Positions 25,998 through 36,510 of a stretch of DNA of 64,000 bases are shown here, one piece after another. A model generated the notes under the pieces. That model had not been told where the DNA came from, made no database searches, and saw nothing but the letters and a program-made list of their open reading frames with translations. Position numbers and translations under genes: made by a program. Numbering within the stretch: the stretch's first letter is position 1; every line of letters begins with the position of its first letter. This DNA is from Fratercula arctica. Lineage: Eukaryota; Chordata; Aves; Charadriiformes; Alcidae. The stretch covers positions 183,224,955-183,288,954 of the forward strand of contig CANTUZ010000001.1 of NCBI GenBank assembly GCA_947846985.1. The letters run 5' to 3'.

Positions 25998-26566
25998 TCA
26001 TAGAATCATTTAGGTTGAAAGAGACCCTTGGGATCATCGAGTCCAACCATCAACTCCACTCCACAAAGTTCTCCCCTACACCATATCCCCTAACACCACA
26101 TCTAAACGACTCTTAAACACATTCGGGGATGGTGACTCCACCACCTCCCTGGGCAGCCTATTCCAGTGTCTGACCACTCTTTCTGTGAAGAATTTTTTCC
26201 TAATGTCCAGCCTAAACCTACCCTGCTGCAGCTTTAACCCATTCCCTCTTGTTCTGTCCCTAATCACCTGTGAGAAGAGACCAGCACCAACCTCCCTACA
26301 ATGTCCTTTCAAGTAGTTGTAGAGAGTGATGAAGTCTCCCCTCGGCCTCCTCTTCCTCAAACTAAACAGTCCCAGCTCCTTCAATCGCTCCTCATAAGAT
26401 TTATTCTCCAGGCCTTTCACCAGCTTCGTTGCCCTCCTCTGCACTTGCTCCAGCACCTCGATATCTCTCTCGTATTGAGGTGCCCAGAACTGGACACAAT
26501 ACTCAAGGTGTGGCCTCACCAGAGCTGAGTACAGGGGGACAATCACCTCCCTACTTCTGCTGGTCA
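25998..26566 (-). mobile_element. CR1 LINE, younger 3' fragment with open ORF2 tail
   Basis: The minus strand keeps an unbroken frame of about 163 codons for the ORF2 C-terminus, starting [19 protein letters not shown], through [14 protein letters not shown] and [15 protein letters not shown], to [14 protein letters not shown] and the natural stop near 26076. This is the region downstream of the reverse transcriptase in CR1 elements. The element ends at 25998 in TCATAGAATCA, the CR1 terminal repeat. It is 5'-truncated near 26566. Lack of any internal stop or frameshift suggests a relatively recent insertion. Its 3' tail differs from those at 23676-24152 and 44388-45336, so it represents another CR1 subfamily. 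No intact reverse transcriptase remains. Confidence 0.95.
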
Positions 26567-26969
26567 AGGATGGTGATGTGTCTCATCCTACCTTGGAAGA
26601 GAGACCTGAATGAGATAGACTGCTGAGGACTCTTCTGGGCTTTCATACCCTAATGTCTCACAAAAGTAAGAACAGTATCACATACCTATAGCTGTTCTTA
26701 GACAGGGCTTTCATTTACGTTGAATATGTGGCGGCATCATCTAAATTTCTTTCGCAAGCCAGTGAAAAACAAGCAAGATAACAGATGTCACATTTGTACG
26801 TGCATCTTTGAATTACCGCTAATTCAGTATTCCATTTTACCTGCAAAGGGGCACTGTCTAGGCACAAGAGCATACCAGAAAGCACAGCGACAACTTCTTA
26901 AATCTATCTGGAAGATAAAGTGAGTTGTGGGTTTGGTTTGCATTAAGAATTACACTTGACTGCAGGATT
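26567..26969. other. Non-coding spacer
   Basis: No recognisable gene or element. A 67-codon frame at 26720-26923 has no supporting features. Confidence 0.55.
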
Positions 26970-26992
26970 AAAAAAAAAAAAAAAAAAAAAAA
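26970..26992. repeat. Poly(A) run, 23 bases
   Basis: Uninterrupted homopolymer with no recognisable retrocopy upstream. Confidence 0.95.
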
Positions 26993-29900
26993 CAAAAATC
27001 CTTCAACAGCGAATAAGTATAAAGTCAGCAAGGAAATTAAATGAAGCTTGCAGCATTTCTTTATTCACCTTACGCTTAAACAAAAGGCTTTCATTTTATG
27101 AGTATTAGACTGGAGCTTCTAGAAGGAACTCTTCCATAAAATTTATGTGAAAGCTTATGGCAAAATTCTCATGCATTGCACTGTTGGTTTTTGTTTTTTT
27201 TTTCAGATGAAAATATCTATGTTAAATTCCTGCATTCAGACAATAATATGTTGATAGTGAAACATTAGAGTGTTTATCGGTTCTGTAAAGGATAAAAACG
27301 TACCCTGAACAAACACCTCAGAAGACTGACCTTGTGCTAGCCACATGAGAAGGGCAGCAGCTCACCTGCCAGAACAAAGTTCTTCTCTACAGCAAAAGGA
27401 GGAGAGGGATTTTCCCCATCGGAGTAGCTCTAAAATGGAATATTGATGCATACCGAAGAACAAGGAACTGAGGGAAAGGACTTCATGCATCTATGACAGC
27501 TGCCACAATATCCCACTATTTCTGACTTAGTTGAAATTGGACAATATATCAAAAAAGCTCTAGCTGATTGTTACCTTCAGTGAAAAATGATGAAATATAA
27601 TTCGAAAGGTGATTTTTAAGGGTAATTCTCTGAAGCTTTTATGATACATATTTGAGGTTTATTTTCTTTTCCCCATGAAAAATGTTTCAAATCTGTGTGT
27701 AAAATTGGGAAAGTTTTCATACAAACAACCTGCCTCTGTCCGTCTCTTCAGATGCTTCTGTTTTCAGTGATATCAATATTATTTTGGGGCATTGTTTTTA
27801 GGTTTGAAGTCATACTGACTTTCACTGGAGAGTTTATAGTACAGACATTAATGCCGTTCATACATGCAGCTCAGCTAGGTCCTGCCTTCAACATGCTTTT
27901 TATAAGCAGACCTCTGCACCCACACGCTTCATCCATCAAACCGGACACTTCGTATTCTGAAATTGAGGTCGTAGCAAAACCCCCCGATCTTCTTTACTAC
28001 AGAAGTAAAAAAATATACGGTATTTTAAAAGTGCAGCTCATTCTCTTTCAATGTTTTAAGTGGTTTTGTCATATAATTTCACGGGCTGGCTGCTGCAGAG
28101 CTGCTCGGGTTAACGTTTTAAATATGGCTACTCAAAGCGAGCCTATGCAGTTCTGCTGTCCCATTACCTCCTTCAGTGATATAAGTAGATAGGTAAACTT
28201 CAGATTTGCATTTGAAATGTGTCCCGTAGTATTCCAACATTACATTCCAAGCTCAATATCAAGTAACAGTATCTTCATAAAGAGTTAAATGCAGCTTAAA
28301 AATGAGAATATAGGTCAGCAGACAGGCAGTTCGTGTACTTAAAATTTGAGTTCTCTGCCATATTCACATATACCCTTAAGTATGCACATTTACAGTGTAA
28401 TGCTGTCTACACTTTATTTTTTTGTTAAACTTTGAATATGACTTGCCTTGATCTAATGCCATAGCCTACTTGATGATACCCCCAAAAGATAATCTAGATC
28501 TAGGAAAGATTTATGGTTTTGCTTCGTGCACAGTACAGTCAACAAGAGATGATCTTTCAGTCCCATACGTTCTCAGGAATACAATTTGACTTATCAAGCA
28601 ATCTCTAGATTGACTTGGTTAAGTACTTAGCAAGGTATTAGCAGAAGATGGAGTAATTCAAGCTTCTATTGCTTTAACCAATACAGAGTTTGAAAGCTTT
28701 CTTTCAAGGTGATAGTTACGAGGAGAGCAGAAGTACAGACCTGACAAAAACAACAATCAGCTGTCCGCTGTCTTAGTAGTGAATATTAAAGAATATTAAA
28801 GAAAGTAGAAGAGTGGCAAACAAAATTAATGACTGAGAAAATCAACCCTGATTAACAAATGAAGATTCTGCCGTAAGTGTATCAACAGGTGTGATGCAGG
28901 TAATTCACTAACTGTAAGACAGGAAGGAATAATTACATGGGTAATTTTGATCATTCTCTGCAATGCACCATGGCTTTATAATATTTGAAAATCCCACATG
29001 TATACCACTACACACAGATGTAACAAAGTCAAACCCTTAAAAATTAAACCCAGACTTAAAAGAGAGCAAATTTTCTATTAAGCCACCAATCTGAATTTAC
29101 AGTAATCCACAGCCGCATTCCAGAGAAAAGGCAGCCAACATTTCCATGGACATGAGTAACTTCTAAACTTCAGATTAAACAGTGAGCACAACTGAAGAAA
29201 TGCAGACAGGGTATAGAAGTGAAGTGACACACAAACTAATGTCAAACAAGCTGATGATCTTCAGAAGGCTGCTCTGATGCTGAGACAATTTGCTTCACAA
29301 GCCCAATACTCTCTGGCTGCCTTTGTTCTAGGTTATCAGACAGAATTTGCAGAGTAAAGATGTGGGTCAATCCACAAGGTCAGATTTACTTTATGAAAAA
29401 ATTCACAGGAGAGGATAATTGCGCTTTTCTTCTGCATTCTCTTCACATTTACCATCCTGATTGCTTTAATGTTTTATGAAGAAATTGTAAGAGGGTATTA
29501 ACATTCTTCTGTATGTAACATTATGCCAGTTTAGCCAAAAGGTGTGACTTCAATGATTGTGGAGTTTTAAAACAGTCTAGTTAAACAAGGGCAAGATTTG
29601 GAGGTTTTCGTGTTTTGGTTTAAATGAGGCTTACATATAGTGTTTTATACACCACAGTAGTTTTACTACTGCAACAGTTTTAATACTAATAAGGAACTAA
29701 TAAGGAATTAATAAGTAAGCACAGAAATAAATTGAAAGAACAGAAGAAAAGAACTGAAGCTGCACTGTCTTTCACTGTGTAACAGTGAGTTTGGCCCCAT
29801 AGCAGCCACGAAGTTGCAAAGAGACCCTACTTTTCATGGAAACATGAGCAAACTCCCTTCAGTGAGTTGTGAATTCCTCGGTGCAAAAAGTTCCATAGTA

Positions 29901-30379
29901 CACACAAGTGAAAATGTCCATCTAGCCAACCACCAGCATGCAGAGGGAAAAAGAAAAGTGTCGGTTTTATCTGCTTAATGCCAGCATCAGTAAAACTGAA
30001 TGTATAAACTGACGGCACATAATTGCATCGTGATTTCTCAGTGCACCCAAGGACCAGCGTTCAAATTAAACAGGAGCAGACAGAAAGGCGAACTCCTCCA
30101 AATCTGAAATAAAAAGTTCCATTTTAGGAAGGCTTCACTTACACACAATTTTTTTACCTGTTTAAATAAACTAGTTCAGCTAAATCACTGTATTCAGCAT
30201 CCTCTGTTTTACCTCTCACTGTGAATATGACTGCCTTTTGGATCTTGGGGGAAAAGGGGGTGTTATTTTGTCAGTAGTTTTGACAGTCAGTTGGTGGAGT
30301 TTTCCCTATTCTGCCCACCAAATCCTGCTTGGGCAGGTACAGCTGAGAACCTTGCGAACACAAAATCCAGACACAACCA
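26993..30379. other. AT-rich non-coding DNA, no gene seen
   Basis: No gene recognised. The main open frame, 27695-28192 on the plus strand (165 codons, or 146 from its first ATG near 27752), has one hydrophobic stretch but no domain, no codon-use signal that I can judge and no exon boundaries; it may be chance. A short triple repeat of a (C/A)TAATAAGGAA-type unit lies near 29684-29713. Confidence 0.55.
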
Positions 30380-31583
30380 GCTGGCTGTAGAGACCAGAGA
30401 CAAAAAAATGGCATTCCTTACACCAAACCAAACAAAAAACAGTGAGAGGACACACTACAAGCTTGTCAACAACTTGGATGTGTTCCAGCATGCAGGACCC
30501 TAGCCAAATGCTGCAATAGCCCTGATGAGCAAGACTAGCAAACTCATAACAATAGACAAGGAGAAGGCTGAGGTACTCAACAACTTTTTTGCCTCAGTCT
30601 TCACTGGCAGCCTCTCTCCCCACGCCTCTCAAGTGGATGGACCATAAGGAAGGGACTGGAGGAACAAAGTCCCTCCCACTGTTAAGAGAAAATCAGGTTT
30701 GTGACCACCTGAGGAACCTGAACATACAGAATTCCATGGGACCTGAACAGATGCATCCCAGAGTCTTGAGGAAATGGGCTGATGTAGTTGCCAACCCACT
30801 CTCCATGGTATTTGAAAAGTCACGGCAGTCAAGTGAAGTCATGGGCGGCCGGAAAAAGGGAAACATTGCACCCATTTTTAAAAGGGGTAGAAAGGACCCT
30901 GTGAATGATCAACCTGTCAGCCTCACCTCTGTGCCTGGGAAGATCATGGAACAGATCCTCCTTCAAGCTATGCTAAGGCACATGGAGGACAGGGAGGTGA
31001 TTCGAGACAGCCAGCATGGTGATTCTGCCCCTCTACTCTGCTCTCATGAGACCCCACCTGGAGTACTGCATCCAGCTCTGGAGCCCTCAGCACAGGAAAG
31101 ACATGGACCTGTTGGAGCGGGTCCAGAGGAGGGCCATAAAAATGATCAGAGGGATGGAACACATCTCCTATGATGACAGGCTGAGAGAGTTGGCATTGTT
31201 CAGCCTGGAGAAGAGAAGGTTCCAGGGAGACCTTATTGTAGCCTCCCAGTTCTTAAAGGAGGCTCATAAGAAAGTAGGGGACAAACTTTTTTAGCAGAAC
31301 CTGTTGCAACAGGACAAGGGGTGATGGTCTTAATCTAAAAGAGGTGAGATTTAGACTAGACATCAGGAAGAAATTTCCTATAATAAGATTGAGGAAACAC
31401 TGGCAGAGGTTGCCCAGAGAGGTGGTAGATGCCCCATGCCTGGAAACACTCAAGGTCAGGTTGGACGGGGCTCTGAGCAACCTCATCTAGTTGAAGATGT
31501 CCCTGCTCATTGCAGGGGGGTTAGACTAGATGATCTTTTAAGGTCCCTTCCAACCTAAACTATTTTATGATTCTATGATTCTA
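30380..31583 (+). mobile_element. CR1 LINE with large internal deletion
   Basis: The 5' part gives TRDKKMAF (about 30390), then [20 protein letters not shown] and the reverse-transcriptase entry region: [48 protein letters not shown] and VIRDSQHG. At about 31018 the QHG motif, normally followed by FTKGKS, joins directly to [20 protein letters not shown], which belongs after the polymerase core. The YLDF and FADD catalytic segments, roughly 0.7 kb, are therefore missing. The remainder ([20 protein letters not shown], then [18 protein letters not shown]) leads into the 3' tail, which ends in two ATGATTCT units at 31567-31582. There are frameshifts near 30650 and a stop in the early frame. The 5' boundary is uncertain: similarity fades around 30330-30390. 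Non-functional. Confidence 0.93.
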
Positions 31584-34500
31584 AAGAATGATCTATTCCC
31601 AAAGAAATATGAATAGTAACAAACTTAGCTGTAGCACCACCTTTCCTACACGTGCGTGGCTGTGTCATCCCTCTTCCTGATCTATGGAAATACCGATACT
31701 GAAGCAGAAGGAGATGAACGCGTAAGACATCTTCCTTCAAGTGGGATGTTAATGCAGATGGGAGCCCTTTTTCCCCCACCTTTCACAGGAGGTTTCAGAA
31801 ACAGCCGTTTCCTTCTGAATTTCCTTTTCCATCAGAAATAGGAAGGGAAGAAACATGTTTTCAAGATTCATCTACTTCATGGGTAAGCAGAAAGCCATAA
31901 TTTAAAAGTGGGTACAAAACAGTGCCAAGTAAACTGAAGTCCTTCAGGCAGTTCAAGGTATTAAAAGTTAGTTTTCACCAAACCTTCCCTTCTCAGTACA
32001 AAGTAAAGCAGAGTGTGTCTGGTAACCTGCATAACTCAGCTCTCACCATTTTGAATGTTTTGTCTGGAAAAGATATTTCCGTTCTTCTTTGAGATTTTCT
32101 AATAATGGCTGTGGAAGATTACAAAAAACAATGGTTCAAAATGGCATCAGTTTGGACAAAATCAAGTCAATAGGACTACTAATGTGGATGGCTAGAATTT
32201 GACAAAGTATCTGAGACAACATATTCAATACAATCTTTTTAATAGGCACTAGCTGAGAAATTATAGAGATGTCTGAAAATATCTTCTGAAATTAAAGTAT
32301 GGGCTCATGGGGACTCTTCACAGGTTCTGGGGGGTTTTTCCCTCCCCTCCCCCATATTCTTCATACGGCACCTGGCTGAAGGAATCTTTCTGTGGTGGTC
32401 GTTCTCAAAGAAATCATAATGATCACTGTGAAAACTGGAAACCTATCGGTGTCTTCCCCAAGGCAAATGCTGCATGTAATAAGGTGTGTATAATAGATTT
32501 TTATTTTAATTAGAGGTTTTCTAGAGCTCTTATTCCAGTTACAGAACCATTTCAATTGTAAAACATCACAAAAAAACTGATTGCTGTTTTTGGAAACTAG
32601 CGAAACAGGTCAAGGCACAATTCATTGATCTGCCTGACATGGCCACTGCCTACACGCAGCATAATTACCTAGGAAAAGTATTAGGCCAGCTAACTGTATG
32701 TACATGAAAAGGAAATTGTTCTTAAAGAGGTCAGCAGTGGGTCACAACAAACAGCTCAACGATTAAAGGAAGATACACATCCAGTCATTACACTTACTAA
32801 CATGGTATCAACCCATTGTTCTGCACTGCTTCCCTATTCAGTACATCATTAGAAACCAATACTATCTGTTACATTGTGTTATTACTATCTGGAGATGGAA
32901 AACATAAATTATGCAGGATATCAATAAATAAGAGCTCCTAAATGGTCTTTAACATTAAAAACTGCTGACCTTATGCATGGTTGAGTTGCAAATTCAACAG
33001 AACAACAAATAATCAGATAAATATAGCTAATAGGTATAGTTAAAAAAAATAAAATAAAAATGACAGAGACCATGACCTTCAAGATTATGCATTCTTTTTA
33101 TTTGTTACATTCCCAGAAATCATCTAGGAGGTTATCCGATTTAGCCCTTTGGAGCTGAAACTTGGGTGTGCAGAGCTTCTCCTCCCAAGATCTTTCGAGA
33201 GAAAGAATGTGGCCCCATCTCTGCACAGAGGTGGTGAGCACTTCAGGCTCTGGCTACTTTGTAGAACTGAACCATTTGAACTGAACTGGTTGTGCTGGAC
33301 CAGGCTAAGCAGAAGTGTCCACATTGGCCGTGTGGGCATTATCAGAAATAGATCCACTGAACGACTGCTCCCTGTCCATGCTGAGCACTGTTAGAAGAAT
33401 TTTTTTTTTTTTGTTACAGAGTTAATTCTGCAAGTTTGAACTCCTGCCATTACAAGTCCAACTTCAACAGCTGCAGGCCTGGCAGATACTGAAATGTCAT
33501 GAAGGTACAAATGAGCTCCTAACAGGAGAATGGGTTGGAAAATAGGACAATAGGGAAGTTTAAACAGAAAAGCCAGTTAAACCCTTTCAGCAGCCTACTC
33601 CGCATTGGCACTATGACCAGATAGGACCAAATGATTTAGAATGAATGGTTCTTGCACGTACATTAAGTGCCATGGTATAAAGTCTTTTTTCACATGAAAA
33701 CATAAAATGTATTAAAGTCTTAAGTGAAAAGGTGCTTTACACAACAGTGCATTTCCCTAATATAAACAATAGTTAAGTGATAGATAGTGTTTGGATGGGG
33801 ATAGGAAATGAAAACGAGTCCAGTCCATACTTGCCACATGTCTGAAGTGGAAAACTGTCCTTTTTGTAACAATGCTTTCTGCCATTCTTCATTTACAAGT
33901 CTCCACACGTGTAAACTACAAAGAATGAATCCCTTGGGCAGAGAGTTGCTTAAACACACTTGCACAGAAATTTAGGTCAAAATACTCTTTTTTTAGCCAA
34001 AGAAAGTTCTGTTATCAAAACACAAAATAAACTTAAACAATAATGCTCCGTCGCTAAGGGTATCACATTACGAAAAGCTTTAAGAAATCCCTGTTACCCC
34101 CTACTTACACACAATACTAGCTATGACTCTGCTGGGTCACTGTGTTTTCACAAAGGCAGTGCTGTGGGAGTTTGGAGAATTCAGAGCAAGAGAATACAGA
34201 GAAATCGGAACTAGGAGAAAGGAAGCAACAAAACAAGTGGCTGCAGAAATTAATTACAAAGCTACAGGGTAAGCTTCTTCTGGTGATACAACAAATTCAC
34301 ACATCTTGAAATAATTCTGAAGACTTTAAAAGTGGCTTTACCAAAAGAAATGGAAGAACAGAGGTTTTTAACTCCTGCGTTTGAAAGGAGGACTGGGGGC
34401 AATTAATGACTCTCTACAAGAACCGTTAAGAAACACGTAAAGAATGAATTATAGCAGAGAGCACATAAAGATACCATTATTTTTTTTCCCCAGAAAGCTC

Positions 34501-34908
34501 TTTCTGCATGGGAATCCAGAAAATTCAAAGCCAAAATTTACTTTAATGTTTTTCCCTGTAGGTTTTCCTTCTTTTACCTGTCAGCTAGAAACCATCAGGT
34601 GTTGCAAGTCACTTCAGAGTAAAATCCAAATACATACTTCAGTTGGGTAACAATTCAATTCACTCACCTTTTTAAATATGTTGGATACAATAGCGAGAAA
34701 AGAAGGAAGTGGTAAATTAACAGCAGAGGGAAGACAACATTTTCAAAGACTAATCAAGTTTGTTGTTCATATTTAGAGTTTGGAACCAAAACACCATAAC
34801 AATCGCAACAAGAATTTCAAGAACTATCTTTGATCTGGTGGACCTGTGTCTCTGTACCACCATCACCAGTTAGAACAGACTCATCATGGCCTATAAGCTA
34901 TCAATTAG

Positions 34909-34975
34909 TTTGCAGATAAAAGAGGCTAAGTGTTTCAGTATTGGTATATTTGCACGTAAAAGAGGTTAAACGTTT
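34909..34975. repeat. Diverged 27-bp tandem duplication, 40-bp period
   Basis: Bases 34909-34935 and 34949-34975 share 22 of 27 positions, both containing TAAAAGAGG. This is a small old local duplication. Confidence 0.6.
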
Positions 34976-35649
34976 AAATAATTATTTGTAAATACCATTG
35001 AAAGAACATCCCCAAATGCAGTCTTGCAACCATATGTGTAATTTGGGAAGTAGTCCATGGACTTCCTATTTAAGAAGTTTGACACTAACTATATGTTGCA
35101 ATACAGAATATTTTCCAAGTGCCTGCTGAAGATTTAGAGGTGTTTAGGGATTCGGAAATATTTCTTTTACTCATATAATATATGATTCCTCTCAGCCTAC
35201 TCCAGTGCAAAGCAAGTGTTTATGCAAGAGCACTGCTGTGACACATTGTGCTGCATATCTTTATTTCTGCATTTGTGTTTTACAGTTTGAGGTACTTTTC
35301 CTCATGCAAATAGTCGTATCAGGTAATTTGTATGGAAATCTTAAGCATAAAATTTCAAGGGGGAAAAGAAAAAAAGTCATAAAACAAACAACCTGACCAA
35401 AGGAAAATAAATAGCAGTAAGTCAGAAGTGGGGATTTGTCATTGTCAGAGCCCAAACTTAGATCTAAACTGAGAGAAAGGTAAGTTGTGAGGCACATTTT
35501 GTAGCATTAGAGTTCTGTATTCATCATTCTTATTATGCTCTGAAATTACTTTGAAACTATTTTAAATAGTGTCTATAGATAGACTTATTTCCATAAAATT
35601 ACTCTGAAATCAAGTTTAAATAGTAAATATTTACTAAATAACAGCCACG

Positions 35650-36510
35650 TGGAGAATAAACTTCTCCTAGAGCCCCAGACAGGGAGGAAGCCCTGAGAAG
35701 CCCCAAACAGCCCTGAGAAGCCATGCCATACCGCCTTGAGGAAGATGGGAAGCATTTTCACCACCAAAAGTCCAACCATGACATCAGCATCAGGGGATGA
35801 TGTCAGACTGTCCTGCATCCTGGGGGAATGCAGCTCTGCTGTGGCAGCAGGCCACGGAGGAAAAAAAGGGCACACAGAGAACCCAAATTCAGCTCTGGTG
35901 AGCTGGTACACAGGGTTGCTAACGGAAGTCTTCTCATTAGGGTCAAGAAGTTTAGATTGTGTCTTCTGAATTGCTGTTAGCCTCCGAAAAAGTTAGAATT
36001 ATCCACTGTTATTACAGAGGCCTCAACTCCTGCTTGGTACCCTTCTCAAGAGGGGACGATGCTAATGCAGGGACCCTGTCTCTGCTCTGTACAGCTGGCC
36101 ACTGGGAGAGTTTTCTTTCTCTTTTCTCTCTTGCTATTTTTGCCTAAAGTAACTTTTATTGCTAAGAGCTAGTGTGCCTCACAGGCTATGGGTCCTGTGA
36201 AGAAAGCTCTGTGTGTGTGAACCTGTCTCAACACCCTTTGTGCACTGGGCAGGAGAGTGCAGCAGCCCCTGGTGTAACAGGGCTCAGCCCAGGTCCTGTG
36301 TCTCACATGTGCTCTGCGCCCTCCTCAGTTCCCTCTCGTATCTTACTACTCCTTATCGCCTTTATGTATCTCCTCTTGGTCCTCTTTCCTCCTCACTTTG
36401 ACTTAAACCTGTCCTTTTCTTTCACCTCACACCATCTAATCTAGCTCCTTGTCTCCAGCCCCCCGACTGATGCCTTTTCCTTCTCCCCTCACCCACAGAG
36501 AATAAACGAA
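35650..36510. other. GC-richer patch with AATAAA, unidentified
   Basis: A stretch richer in G and C than its surroundings. It starts near a 12-bp duplication (CCCTGAGAAGCC at 35691 and 35711) and ends near an AATAAA hexamer at 36501-36506. It also holds a pyrimidine-rich run at about 36110-36140. It could be an old solo LTR, a non-coding RNA exon or simply an isochore fluctuation. Frames of 108, 77, 62 and 90 codons cross it on both strands and match nothing recognised. Confidence 0.25.
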
